From Amycolatopsis thermoflava N1165 (lineage in GTDB: Bacteria > Actinomycetota > Actinomycetes > Mycobacteriales > Pseudonocardiaceae), in contig NZ_KI421511.1 in NCBI RefSeq assembly GCF_000473265.1, positions 429,979 to 493,978 on the forward strand: a DNA stretch of 64,000 nt, in the 5' to 3' direction. The position numbers and the translations under genes were made by a program. This document shows positions 7,836 through 15,915 of this stretch, in pieces. Within the stretch, counting starts at the first letter, position 1. Each line of letters opens with the position of its first letter. The notes below the pieces were generated by a model. That model ran no database searches. It was not told where the DNA came from and was given only the letters and a program-made list of their open reading frames with translations.

Positions 7836-8474
7836 ATGCAGGCACCGTCGACGGTCGTGCAGCTCGCGCTGCTCGTCCTCCTCGTGCTGCCCGGCATCAC
7901 CTACCAGTTCGTGCGTGAACGCCGGCGCGGGCCGGTGCCGGGGGAGCGCGACCTCGGCGAACGGGTGCTGCGCGCGATCGTCGCCTCGATCGCCCTCGAC
8001 GCCGCCTATGCGATCGCCGCCGGGCCTGCGCTCGTCCGCCTCGCCAAGGGCACCGGGCCCGGCGACTGGACCGGCTTCACCCAGCAGCCCCGGCTCGTCG
8101 GCGCGGTGGCCGTGCTGCTGTTCCTCGTCGTCCCGGCGCTCGCGGCCGCCGCCGTGTCGCTGGTGGAGCGCCGCCGCCGCGGCTCGCGGTACCTGCGCAC
8201 TCCCACCGCCTGGGACCACGCCTTCCGCGACCGCGAACCGTGCTTCATCCGCGTCCGCCTCAAGGACGGCAACTGGGCGGGCGGCTGGTACGGCCACCGC
8301 TCCTACGCCTCCTCCTACCCGCACCCGCCGGAGCTGTACCTCGAATCGGCGCGCGTGATGGGCCCGGACGGCACCTTCGGCGTGCGCGTCCAGGGGACCG
8401 CGGGCCTGCGCCTGCGGGCGGAGGACTTCGACGTGCTGGAGTTCGTCGAGCCGGATCACGGGAAGGAGAAGTGA
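7836..8474 (+). CDS. DUF6338-family membrane protein
   Basis: A 212-residue membrane protein with three hydrophobic segments (residues about 6-25, 47-66 and 87-110) and a soluble C-terminal domain of about 100 residues. The C-terminal motif RVRLKDGNWAGGWYG, followed by the SYASSYPHPPELYLESARVM stretch, matches what I know of actinobacterial DUF6338 proteins and looks like a small beta-rich (SH3-like) domain. It starts at ATG 7836 and its stop shares one base with the next gene's ATG. The arrangement DUF6338, 46-residue peptide, TPR-CHAT protease on one transcript suggests a functional unit with a membrane component. No function is known to me. Confidence 0.8.
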   Translation: MQAPSTVVQLALLVLLVLPGITYQFVRERRRGPVPGERDLGERVLRAIVASIALDAAYAIAAGPALVRLAKGTGPGDWTGFTQQPRLVGAVAVLLFLVVPALAAAAVSLVERRRRGSRYLRTPTAWDHAFRDREPCFIRVRLKDGNWAGGWYGHRSYASSYPHPPELYLESARVMGPDGTFGVRVQGTAGLRLRAEDFDVLEFVEPDHGKEK

Positions 8475-8614
8475 TGGAGCACGACCTCACGCCCGAAGAG
8501 CTGGAGGTCCTGCGCACGAGCGTGTCGCGCGGCTACACGCCCAAGCGCGAGGTCACCGAGCCCGACGAGCCGCCCGCCGGATCCGCCGGCACCTCGCAGG
8601 CCGCCGAGGACTGA
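8474..8614 (+). CDS. 46-residue acidic small protein
   Basis: Short protein (MEHDLTPEELEVLRTSVSRG then a Pro/Glu/Ala-rich tail) starting at ATG 8474, with GGAAGGAGAAG as ribosome site inside the DUF6338 gene end. The overlap TGATG couples it to the upstream gene, and it ends 3 bp before the CHAT gene. The first half may form one amphipathic helix; the rest should be disordered. No Cys, no membrane segment. I recognise no family. Its place between a membrane protein and a caspase-like protein makes it a candidate regulator, linker or substrate; that is inference. Confidence 0.6.
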   Translation: MEHDLTPEELEVLRTSVSRGYTPKREVTEPDEPPAGSAGTSQAAED

Positions 8615-8617
8615 CCC

Positions 8618-11600
8618 GTGACCGACTGGGGGGAGCGGTTCTGGGACGCGTTCCGGGTGGCCCGGCACAGCCCGGATCCGGCCTCGGTCCAGACCGCGAT
8701 CGAGTACGGCCGCAAGGTGCTCGCGACCGTGGACGGCGATGAGCGCACCACCTACCTGTCCAACATGGGCGGCCTGCTGCAGACCCGGTTTCACCAGACC
8801 GGCGACCTGAGCTACCTGCAGGAAGCCGTGGACGGGCTGATGGAGGCGGTCCTGTTGTCGGCGGGCAGCCCGGCCGAGGAAGCCTCCCACGCCAACAACC
8901 TCGGCATCATCATGCACACCGCGTTCCAGCACAACCAGAACCTGGACACGCTGGACGACGCGGTGTGGTGGAGCCGGCGCGCGGTGGACGGCGCGGCGCC
9001 CGGGGACAAGGCCGACTACCAGGACAATCTCGTCGTCGCGCTGCTGACGGTCTTCACCGCCACCGGCGACGAGGGCGCGTTGTGGGAGGGCATCGAGCAG
9101 GCACGCGACGCGGTGCGCAACGCGCCGGACGACGACATCGCCGCCCGCAGCCGGTACTTCCTCGCGGTGCTGCTCCGCCGCTGGTTCACGCACACCGGCG
9201 ATCCCACGGTCCTGCCCGAAGCCCTCGACGCGGTGCGGCGCGCCGTCGAGCTCACCCCGCCCGGTTCCGCCGAGCAGCTGGACCGCCTGGCGTTCCGCTG
9301 CCGGCTCCTCGACGACCGCCACCGCCTCACCGGCGCCCGGGACGACCTGGCCGAGCTGCTCGAAGCCCGCACGACCCTGTTCGCGCTCACCCCGCGCGGC
9401 GACCCGAGGTACTCGCGGTTCTCCACGGACCTGCTGTTCACGCAGCGCGAGTGGACCGCGCTCACCGGCGAACCTGCCGAACCGGCGAGCAGCGGGAGCG
9501 TGGCCGAGCGCGCCGGGATGGAGGCGGCGGCGTGCGGGACGCTCGCCGCCGAGTTCGGCCGGACCCGGAACCCGGAGCTGCTGGAACGCGCCATCCGGCA
9601 CGGCCGAGCCGCGATCGCCGCCACCCCCGCCGGGCACCCGTACCGGGCCGAGCGGCTGGACCATCTCGCCGCGGCGCTGGCCCAGCGCGGCGAGGCGTTC
9701 GGCGACCTGGACGCGCTCACCGAATCCGCGGCGCTGCAACGGGAAGCCGTCCGGTGCGCACGGCCAGGGGATCCGCAGCGGGCCCAGTACGTGGGCAACC
9801 TCGTCGTCAGCCTGAACGCGTTGTTCCTCGCCACCGGCGAGCTCGCGTCGCTCACCGAGGCGATCGACGCCGCCCGCGAGGCCGCCGCCATCACCGCCGG
9901 ACACCCGGACCACCCGGTGATCCTCGCCAACCTCGCGGCGACGCTGCACCGCCGTTTCCGGGTCACCGGCGAGCTGGGGATGCTGACCGAGGCGATCGAT
10001 GCCGCGCGGGAATCGGTCCGCCTCGGCGCCGGACGCGTCGCCGGGCACGCCAGCCACCTCGGCAACCTCGCCACCATGCTGTCCGACTGGTTCGAGCGGA
10101 CCGGCCGGGCCGAAGCGCTCGACGAGGCGATCCGCGTCCACCGCGCCACCGTCGACGCCACCGCGGCCGACGACCCCGACCGGGCGTTGCGCCTGGCGAA
10201 CCTGGGTGGCGTCCTGAGCACCGCCTACACCCGGTTCGGCGACCAGGACGCGTTGCGCGACGCGATCGCCGCCCGCCGCGCGTCGGTGGCCGCGGCCGCC
10301 GACGGCAGCCCGGAGCGAGCCGGTTACGTTTCCGGCCTCGCCGGTGTGCTGTGCGACTGGTTCGCGCGTCCCGGCGCGGGCGAGCATGACCCGGCGATCC
10401 TGGAGGAGGCCGTCGCACTCGCGCGCGAAGCCGTGGGGGCGCGGGAAGGCGAGTCGTTCTCGCGGGCGACGACGCTGACCACACTGGCCGACGCGCTGCG
10501 GCTGCGGTTCCGCCGGTTCGGCGACCGGGACGCGCTCGCCGAGGCGCTCGCGGTGTACGGCGAGGCCGCGCGGTCCGCCGGATCGCCGACGGTCCGGCGG
10601 GTGGAGGCGGCCGACCGGTGGGGCGAGCTGGCCGCCGAGGGCGGGTTGCCCGCGTCCGCGGCCGAAGGCTACGCCGTCGCGGTCGGGCTGCTGCCCCAGC
10701 TCGCCGGCCGCCGCCTCGACCGGGGCGACGCCCAGTACTGGCTGGGCCGGTTCGCCGGGCTCGCCGCCGACGCGGCCGCCTGCGCGCTCGACGCAGGCGA
10801 TCCGGAGGGCGCGGTGACCATGCTGGAGTCCGGCCGCTGCGTGCTGGCGGCTCAGGCGCTCGACAGCCGCGGCGACCTGACCGAGCTGCGCGAGCGGGCG
10901 CCCGAGCTGGCGGCGGAGTTCGAGGCGCTCGGCGCGGAGTTCGAAACCGACACCGGCCGGGACCGCCTCGCGCTCGCCGGGGAACTGGAGGAGCTGGCCG
11001 CGCGGATCCGGGAACTGCCCGGGCTGGAGCGGTTCCTGCGGCCGCCGTCGCTCGCCGGCCTGACGGCGCAGGCGCAGGAGGGCCCGGTCGTCTACGTCAA
11101 CGTGAGCGGCTACCGGTGCGATGCGGTGATCCTCACCCCGGACGGTGTCCAGGTCCAGCCGCTGCCCGGCCTGAGCTCAGAGGCCCTGCGGCAACGGGTG
11201 CGTGCCTTCCGCGCCGCGCTCGCCGCGGAGCCCGGCGAGCGGCTGTCCGCCGAGCGCACGATCCACGAGACGCTGGAATGGTTGTGGGACACCGTGACCG
11301 GCCCCGTGCTGGACTCGCTGGGCGCGGTGTCGCGGATCTGGTGGGCGCCGGTCGGGGTGCTCAGCATGTTGCCGCTGCACGCCGCCGGTCACCACCGCGA
11401 CGGCGGTCCCACGGTGGTGGACCGGGTGATCTCGTCGGTGACGCCGACGGTCCGGGCGCTGGCCCACGCGCGGGCGCAGGGACGGGGAGGTGGTGACCGG
11501 CTGCTCGTGGTCGCGATGCCGTCCACACCGGACGGTCCCGACCTGCCCGGCGCCCAGGCCGAAGCGGAGTTCCTCGCCGCGCAGGTCCCCGGCGCCACGG

Positions 11601-12076
11601 TGCTGACCGGCGCGGAGGCCACTCGGGACGCCGTGCTGGACGCGCTGCCGACCGCCGGCTGGGTGCACTTCGCCTGCCACGGCTACAGCGACCCGGCCAA
11701 CCCGTCGGACAGCCACCTGGTGTTGCACGGTCAGGCGCCGTTGCGGGTGGTCGACGTGTCCCGCCTGCGCCTGCCCGGCGCGCGGTTCGCGTACCTGTCG
11801 GCATGTGACACGGCCCGCACGTCGGAAACCCTGTCGGACGAGGCGATCCACCCGGCGGCGGCGTTCCAGATCGCCGGGTTCGCGCAGGTGGTGGGCACGC
11901 TGTGGCGGGTCGACGACGCCGTCGCGCCGTCGCTGACGGAGCAGATCTACACCGACCTCCTCTCGTCCGGAGCCGACACCGCGGCCGCGTCGGTGCACCG
12001 GACGATCCGCGCCCTGCGGGACCGCTACCCGAACCTCCCGTCGCTCTGGGCGGCCCACGTCCACTTCGGCGCCTGA
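8618..12076 (+). CDS. TPR-CHAT domain protein (putative caspase-like protease)
   Basis: A 1152-residue protein. Residues about 25-720 are TPR-like repeats of roughly 40-45 residues with the recurring pattern L-x-N-L-A...F-x-x-T-G-x...L-x-E-A-I-x-x-A-R-x-A. Residues about 860-1152 form a CHAT (caspase HetF associated with TPRs) domain: the histidine motif WVHFACHGYSDP gives His1021 and the cysteine motif YLSACDTARTS gives Cys1063, the expected catalytic dyad, followed by FAQVVGTLWRVDD. It begins at GTG 8618, directly after the small protein. CHAT proteases cleave proteins in response to a sensor, as in Csx29 or gasdermin-linked systems. The activating signal here would be read by the TPR array. 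Dyad intact; substrate unknown. Confidence 0.9.
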   Translation: MTDWGERFWDAFRVARHSPDPASVQTAIEYGRKVLATVDGDERTTYLSNMGGLLQTRFHQTGDLSYLQEAVDGLMEAVLLSAGSPAEEASHANNLGIIMHTAFQHNQNLDTLDDAVWWSRRAVDGAAPGDKADYQDNLVVALLTVFTATGDEGALWEGIEQARDAVRNAPDDDIAARSRYFLAVLLRRWFTHTGDPTVLPEALDAVRRAVELTPPGSAEQLDRLAFRCRLLDDRHRLTGARDDLAELLEARTTLFALTPRGDPRYSRFSTDLLFTQREWTALTGEPAEPASSGSVAERAGMEAAACGTLAAEFGRTRNPELLERAIRHGRAAIAATPAGHPYRAERLDHLAAALAQRGEAFGDLDALTESAALQREAVRCARPGDPQRAQYVGNLVVSLNALFLATGELASLTEAIDAAREAAAITAGHPDHPVILANLAATLHRRFRVTGELGMLTEAIDAARESVRLGAGRVAGHASHLGNLATMLSDWFERTGRAEALDEAIRVHRATVDATAADDPDRALRLANLGGVLSTAYTRFGDQDALRDAIAARRASVAAAADGSPERAGYVSGLAGVLCDWFARPGAGEHDPAILEEAVALAREAVGAREGESFSRATTLTTLADALRLRFRRFGDRDALAEALAVYGEAARSAGSPTVRRVEAADRWGELAAEGGLPASAAEGYAVAVGLLPQLAGRRLDRGDAQYWLGRFAGLAADAAACALDAGDPEGAVTMLESGRCVLAAQALDSRGDLTELRERAPELAAEFEALGAEFETDTGRDRLALAGELEELAARIRELPGLERFLRPPSLAGLTAQAQEGPVVYVNVSGYRCDAVILTPDGVQVQPLPGLSSEALRQRVRAFRAALAAEPGERLSAERTIHETLEWLWDTVTGPVLDSLGAVSRIWWAPVGVLSMLPLHAAGHHRDGGPTVVDRVISSVTPTVRALAHARAQGRGGGDRLLVVAMPSTPDGPDLPGAQAEAEFLAAQVPGATVLTGAEATRDAVLDALPTAGWVHFACHGYSDPANPSDSHLVLHGQAPLRVVDVSRLRLPGARFAYLSACDTARTSETLSDEAIHPAAAFQIAGFAQVVGTLWRVDDAVAPSLTEQIYTDLLSSGADTAAASVHRTIRALRDRYPNLPSLWAAHVHFGA

Positions 12077-12191
12077 GCGTGCCGGTCCAAGGCGTCAGCA
12101 ATCACCGAGGCGGCGGGGCGCCGGTTCGCCCCGGGTATGAACATTGTCCGCACAGGGACGCAGCCGGTATCCCTCGTGACCTCACACCCTT

Positions 12192-12221
12192 GCACCGCAC
12201 GCCCGGATCGGCGTGCGGTGC
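12192..12221. terminator. strong stem-loop between convergent genes
   Basis: Perfect 12-bp stem GCACCGCACGCC / GGCGTGCGGTGC with a 6-base loop. It lies 115 bp after the CHAT gene stop and 14 bp from the end of the convergent hypothetical gene, so it can terminate both. No U-tract is present, as is usual in high-GC actinomycetes. Confidence 0.7.
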
Positions 12222-12235
12222 GCGGGCGGCGGTGA

Positions 12236-12598
12236 TCAGTCCGGCTTGATGCGGATCCCGCAGGCGTACACCCACATGTGCTCGTCCTCTTCCCCCTTCT
12301 CGCCACGCGGCGGCAGGACCCGGACCACCCAGCCGCGCCAGTCCTCGGTCGGCTTGTTCTTGCAGACGCCCCGCGAATAGATCGGCACGTACCTGCTGCT
12401 GTTCGGTGCGTTGTCGGCGCATTCCCAGCCGCCGCCGGTGAGGGTGTACCCCTCGTCGACGAACACCGTCTCGTCCTGGTCGAACTTCCCGCGCTTCCAG
12501 AAGACCTTCATCTCCAGTTTCAGCGTCGCGGCGTTCTGGCCGCCCAGCAGGGCGTGTCCCTGATCCCGCGCGCCGGTGGCGAAATCACCGATGCTCAT
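12236..12598 (-). CDS. hypothetical cytosolic protein, 120 residues
   Basis: A 120-residue protein without signal peptide or membrane segment. It has a good ribosome site (AAGGAG, 7 bp before ATG 12598). Three cysteines are spread over the C-terminal half (WECADN, GVCKNK, YACGIRI), and the sequence is rich in Trp and charged residues. The extended beta-like pattern LKLEMKVFWKRGKFDQDETVFVDEGYTLTGGGWEC suggests a small beta sandwich. I do not recognise a family. It is convergent with the TPR-CHAT gene and divergent from a secreted protein gene. Confidence 0.65.
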   Translation of the reverse strand: MSIGDFATGARDQGHALLGGQNAATLKLEMKVFWKRGKFDQDETVFVDEGYTLTGGGWECADNAPNSSRYVPIYSRGVCKNKPTEDWRGWVVRVLPPRGEKGEEDEHMWVYACGIRIKPD

Positions 12599-12738
12599 GC
12601 GTTTTCTCCTTTTCCCGAGGAACCCTTCCGGGCTTGTCTACCGCACCCCCGTCGCGCGCGGCTCCAGGTGCGCCCGATCGTGTGCGTGTGCCGAAAAATC
12701 CGAAACATTTGCCGATCATCAGGCGGCACCCCATTCAG

Positions 12739-12776
12739 CGACAACGGTTGTCGACGCTGAATTCCGTCCGTAGCTT
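12739..12776 (+). promoter_or_regulatory. putative promoter with overlapping palindrome
   Basis: TTGTCG (12748-12753), 17-bp spacer, TAGCTT (12771-12776) resembles an actinomycete housekeeping promoter upstream of the secreted 150-residue protein. A 15-bp perfect palindrome CGACAAC-G-GTTGTCG (12739-12753) ends exactly on the -35 element, as an operator would. Confidence 0.4.
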
Positions 12777-12811
12777 CGGATCCGCGATCCCCGATGTCCG
12801 AAGGAGAAGCC

Positions 12812-13264
12812 GTGTTCAATTCGAAGAAGGTTTCCGGTTTCCTGGCCGCTCTGGCCGCGCTGGCGAGCTTGATCGTCATGACTCCGTCCGCCGCGGCGGC
12901 GGACAAGTTGCACGCCGAATACCTGTATTGCCCGGGCGGTGGAATCGGCTGCACCGATTGGCGACTGTACTTCGACGTTTCGGTGGACCGCGTGGATTCG
13001 GATACCGTCAGGTTCTCCGGCGTCTGGGAGCCTCGATTGTGCAATGGCACGGTTGGTGGCAACGGCCAGATCCGCATCTACTGGAAGACCTCGGAACCAG
13101 AGCGTCAGTACCGGAATCTGCAGGAATGCACCGACAAGAACCGCGAACTGACCCGGCACGTGACTCTCCAGCCGGGCGGCTACATCGAGTTCCAGGTCTG
13201 CGGCTGGGGCGGGTTCATCCCGTCGGAAGGCTGCGGAAACTGGGTCCGCTCGGAACGGCTGTGA
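12812..13264 (+). CDS. small secreted cysteine-containing protein
   Basis: A 150-residue exported protein. A Lys-Lys n-region, a hydrophobic stretch (FLAALAALASLIVM) and the AAAAD region near residue 30 form a Sec signal peptide. The mature part of about 120 residues has six cysteines (YCPGG, GCTDW, RLCNG, ECTDK, VCGWG, GCGNW), an even number consistent with disulfides, and many aromatic and beta-prone residues. I chose GTG 12812, which follows AAGGAG at proper distance; an ATG at 12794 has none. Codon use is less GC-biased than in neighbours (several AAT, TTT, GAA codons), hinting at transfer or weak expression. Family not recognised. Confidence 0.72.
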   Translation: MFNSKKVSGFLAALAALASLIVMTPSAAAADKLHAEYLYCPGGGIGCTDWRLYFDVSVDRVDSDTVRFSGVWEPRLCNGTVGGNGQIRIYWKTSEPERQYRNLQECTDKNRELTRHVTLQPGGYIEFQVCGWGGFIPSEGCGNWVRSERL

Positions 13265-13294
13265 CCCGGCGCCCGCGCTGAGGTGCCCGGCGTT

Positions 13295-13942
13295 CTAGAT
13301 GTTCGTCGGGCAGGGGCCGGTCGCGGCGGTGGCCGGGGCCGGCTCGAAGGCCTGCACCGGTGTCGTGCAGCCGGTGGGCACCAGGTGGTCGTCCTGCTGC
13401 ACATAGGTCACCCAGTACAGCGGGGCGAGCGCGAAGCTGGGCTCGTACGTGCTCTGCCGCACCGCGGCGTCCGGCAGGCCGTCGGCGTTGAGGTCCCGCA
13501 CGTCGGCCGCGACGCCCTCCACCGCGGTGTCCGCCGTGATCTTCGTGTCGACCCGCAGGGCCGCGACGGCGGCGGAGTGCGCGCCGAACTCGAACGCGAC
13601 GGAACACCGCCCCGCGCCGCACAGCCCGGCCGTCACCCGCTCGTAGGGTTGCCCGTCGCTGCCGCGGACCTGGGTCGTGTCGACGAGGTTCGCGCCCTCC
13701 CAGTACGCCAGCACGTTGCCGCCGACTCCGTGCAGCCCGTCGAGCCGGTGCCCGCCGGGCAGCGCGGCGGAGAACACCGTCTCGCAACCCTGTTCGCAGC
13801 CCGGCACCACCGGCGGCGGCCCGGCAACCGGCGGTGCCGCGGGCCTCGTCATCTCAGCGGCCGATGGGATCGCCAACGTCAAGACGCCCAGCAAAGCCAG
13901 CATGCAGCGGCGAAGCCCCCTCTTCATGTGCTCCATTGTCAC
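13295..13942 (-). CDS. secreted protein with calcium-loop-like motif
   Basis: A 215-residue exported protein. An Arg/Lys-rich n-region, the hydrophobic core LALLGVLTLAI and SAAEM form a signal peptide. A proline-rich linker follows, then a domain with six cysteines. Residues about 150-165 contain DVRDLNADGLPDAAV, an FG-GAP/thrombospondin-3-like D-x-N-x-D-G-x-x-D calcium loop. The start is uncertain: GTG 13942, ATG 13936 and ATG 13927 are all in frame, and the signal peptide is complete from the last. I recognise no specific family. It is convergent with the preceding secreted protein gene. Confidence 0.68.
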   Translation of the reverse strand: MTMEHMKRGLRRCMLALLGVLTLAIPSAAEMTRPAAPPVAGPPPVVPGCEQGCETVFSAALPGGHRLDGLHGVGGNVLAYWEGANLVDTTQVRGSDGQPYERVTAGLCGAGRCSVAFEFGAHSAAVAALRVDTKITADTAVEGVAADVRDLNADGLPDAAVRQSTYEPSFALAPLYWVTYVQQDDHLVPTGCTTPVQAFEPAPATAATGPCPTNI

Positions 13943-14058
13943 CCGTTCCGGGCGGGGCCTGCATGGCGGTGCGCCGGCGGAAGCTGCTCGCCGCGGTGCC
14001 GGCGTATCACCGACGCTGGGATCTGCTCGACGACCTGAACGGCCAGCGGCGGCCGGTT

Positions 14059-14199
14059 GGTAGGCTCACCTTGGTGCCGGCCCGGCTCGGCGCCTCGGGG
14101 GTGGGGCCCGCCGACCCCGGGACATCCCGGGGGAACCGCAGATCCGGTCTGCCAACGGTCCCTACCAGTGACCTTGTTCGTGCTGGTAGGGAGGACTGC
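14059..14199 (+). promoter_or_regulatory. structured leader of the fluoride-export operon, candidate fluoride riboswitch
   Basis: Several helices are readable. TCGGCG (14087-14092) pairs with CGCCGA (14109-14114); its loop carries GGGGCC (14103-14108), which can pair with GGTCCC (14157-14162) as a pseudoknot. CCCCGGGA/TCCCGGGG (14115-14132) and GCAGA/TCTGC (14138-14152) are internal hairpins. The loop-to-3'-strand pseudoknot ending in CTAC matches the architecture of the fluoride (crcB) riboswitch. Alternatively, GGTAGG (14059-14064) can close the whole element with CCTACC (14161-14166). The competing hairpin TCCCTACCAG (14159-14168) / CTGGTAGGGA (14183-14192) hides the GGGAGG ribosome site of GTG 14200. 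Not every conserved aptamer base could be matched, so the ligand is inferred from structure and context. Confidence 0.6.
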
Positions 14200-14697
14200 G
14201 TGGAGTCTGTGACCAACCCCGTGGACCCGGATGTGGATGTGTGCGGGCCCGCCGGGCGGCGGGAGGTGCGCCCGAGTCCGTGGCCGGTGCTGGCGGTGAT
14301 CTCCGCCGGTGGTGTCCTGGGTGCGCTGGCCCGCTACGGGCTCCAACAGGCCTTCCCGCACCGCGCCGAGCAGTTCGGGTTCGCCACCTTCGGCATCAAC
14401 GCGGCCGGCTGCCTGCTCATCGGCGTGTTGATGGCCCTGATCACCGAATTGTGGCCCGGGCGGCGGCTGCTGCGCCCGTTCCTCGGAGTGGGTGTACTGG
14501 GCGGGTTCACCACCTTCTCCACCTACGTCGTCGACATCCAGCAGGCCCTCGCCGCCGGGGCCGCCCGCACCGCGCTGGCCTACCTCGCCGCCACTGTCCT
14601 GGCCGCGCTGCTCGCGGTCTGGACCGGCGCGACACTGACGGCCCGGGCGCTGCAACGGCGCCCCCGAACACCCCGGAAGGCGGGTGCGGCCCGATGA
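14200..14697 (+). CDS. crcB: fluoride exporter FluC/CrcB, first subunit
   Basis: A 165-residue CrcB/Fluc protein with four membrane segments after an N-terminal extension of about 30 residues. Signatures are the [12 protein letters not shown] helix (Asn and the Gly-rich face of the pore) and [12 protein letters not shown], the break-helix motif with the Phe-box. Fluc channels are dual-topology dimers; actinobacteria often encode two non-identical halves, as here. The start at GTG 14200 is chosen for the GGGAGG site at 14189-14194 within the switchable hairpin. It overlaps the DUF190 gene by 4 bp. Function: passive export of fluoride through the cell membrane. Confidence 0.9.
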   Translation: MESVTNPVDPDVDVCGPAGRREVRPSPWPVLAVISAGGVLGALARYGLQQAFPHRAEQFGFATFGINAAGCLLIGVLMALITELWPGRRLLRPFLGVGVLGGFTTFSTYVVDIQQALAAGAARTALAYLAATVLAALLAVWTGATLTARALQRRPRTPRKAGAAR

Positions 14698-15044
14698 AAC
14701 TCCAAGGCCCCGCGCTGCGGCTGACCATCTTCATCGGCGAGACCGATCGGTGGCACCACAAACCGCTGTTCACCGAGATCGTGCACCGCGCCCACCGGGC
14801 CGGGCTGGCCGGCGCCACCGTACTGCGCGGGATCGAGGGCTACGGCGCCTCCAACCACGTGCACACGGCCCGGATCCTGTCCCTGTCCGACGACCTGCCG
14901 GTGGTGATTCTCATCGTCGACGACGAAACGCGGATCAGGGACTTCCTGCCCACCCTGGACGAACTGATCGGCGAGGGGCTGGTCATCGTCGAACCGGTCG
15001 AGGTCATCCGCTACGTCGGCCGCGATCGGGCGGTCAGCCGATGA
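14694..15044 (+). CDS. DUF190 family protein
   Basis: A 116-residue ferredoxin-like-fold protein of the DUF190 family. The pattern [19 protein letters not shown], then [23 protein letters not shown], is characteristic and resembles PII-like proteins in fold. DUF190 genes are repeatedly found beside crcB, and this one lies between two crcB genes with 4-bp overlaps at both ends. A regulatory or sensory role in fluoride export is likely by association, not demonstrated. Cytosolic; no membrane segment. Confidence 0.88.
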   Translation: MKLQGPALRLTIFIGETDRWHHKPLFTEIVHRAHRAGLAGATVLRGIEGYGASNHVHTARILSLSDDLPVVILIVDDETRIRDFLPTLDELIGEGLVIVEPVEVIRYVGRDRAVSR

Positions 15045-15403
15045 CTGTGCTGCTGGTGGCCCTCGGCGCCGCGGTCGGCGCCCCGCTGCGCTACCTGACC
15101 GACCGCGCCATCCAGGCCCGCCACGACACCGTGTTCCCCTGGGGTACCTTCGCCGTCAACATCACCGGCTCGGCGATCCTCGGTTTCCTCACCGGCCTCC
15201 CTGCCGACACGGCACTCGCCGCGCTGATCGGCACCGGGTTCTGCGGCGCGCTGACCACCTACTCCACCTTCAGCTACGAAACCCTGCGCCTGGCCCAAGA
15301 ACGGGCCCGCTTCTACGCCCTGGCCAACGTCGCCGGCAGCATCGTCGCCGGACTCGGCGCCGCCTACACCGGCCTCGCGCTGGCCCAGGCGATCACCGCC
15401 TGA
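15041..15403 (+). CDS. crcB: fluoride exporter FluC/CrcB, second subunit
   Basis: A 120-residue CrcB/Fluc protein, shorter than the first copy because it lacks the N-terminal extension. Four hydrophobic helices are visible; the signatures are [13 protein letters not shown] and [12 protein letters not shown]. It is the presumed inverted partner of the first subunit in a heterodimeric channel. It starts at ATG 15041, overlapping the DUF190 stop by 4 bp, and ends the operon. Confidence 0.9.
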   Translation: MTVLLVALGAAVGAPLRYLTDRAIQARHDTVFPWGTFAVNITGSAILGFLTGLPADTALAALIGTGFCGALTTYSTFSYETLRLAQERARFYALANVAGSIVAGLGAAYTGLALAQAITA

Positions 15404-15522
15404 GCTCCGCCCCCGTGACGCCGACCGGCGTGCTGATGGTGCGTGGTGGTGGCCTGCCGGCGTCAACGAATCGTCAATAGCTCGCGTGGTGGCGTCTGGA
15501 ATCCGTCCTGCTCCGCCTGCAA

Positions 15523-15915
15523 TTGCCTGCTGGATGCTGGACTGTGGTGGTGCGCGCGTCAGCGATCTTCACCCGGCCTCTGTCCGGCGGGTTCGGCTTC
15601 CCCCTCGGTTTCGCCGTCGGGGTTGTCGTTGCTGTCGCGGCGGTCGCCGCCGGGGCCACGAGTCACCCTGCCGGGGCGTTGATCGCGTTCACGGTGGCCG
15701 TCGCCGGGGTCGCCGCGGTGACCACGCCCGGAGCTGCGGTGGGAACCGCGGCGGTGTGCTGGGCCCTGGACAGCGGCTTCGTGCTGGGCAGGCAGGGTGG
15801 CCTGGTGTTCACCGGGGCGGCACTGCAGGCGGCGGTTGCGCTGCTGATGGCCGCGGTCGTGGTGGCGGTTCTGGCGCGGGTTGTGCGAAGGTCGGGCCGA
15901 TGGGGCAGGGCCTGA
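15523..15915 (+). CDS. small integral membrane protein
   Basis: A protein of up to 130 residues with three to four hydrophobic segments (FGFPLGFAVGVVVAVAAVAAG, ALIAFTVAVAGVAAV, and a C-terminal ALLMAAVVVAVLARVV) and an Arg-rich cytosolic end. The start is uncertain: TTG 15523 or one of the GTG codons at 15544-15550, none with a clear ribosome site. It is convergent with and abuts the KimA-like permease gene. The membrane pattern weakly resembles DUF4118-type sensor membrane regions, but no family is claimed. Confidence 0.5.
   Translation: MPAGCWTVVVRASAIFTRPLSGGFGFPLGFAVGVVVAVAAVAAGATSHPAGALIAFTVAVAGVAAVTTPGAAVGTAAVCWALDSGFVLGRQGGLVFTGAALQAAVALLMAAVVVAVLARVVRRSGRWGRA

Noticed and set aside
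8456..10387. 643-codon open frame on the minus strand opposite the TPR-CHAT gene
   Set aside because: It mirrors the GC-rich third positions of the plus-strand gene, has no recognisable domain and the plus-strand product has clear TPR repeats.
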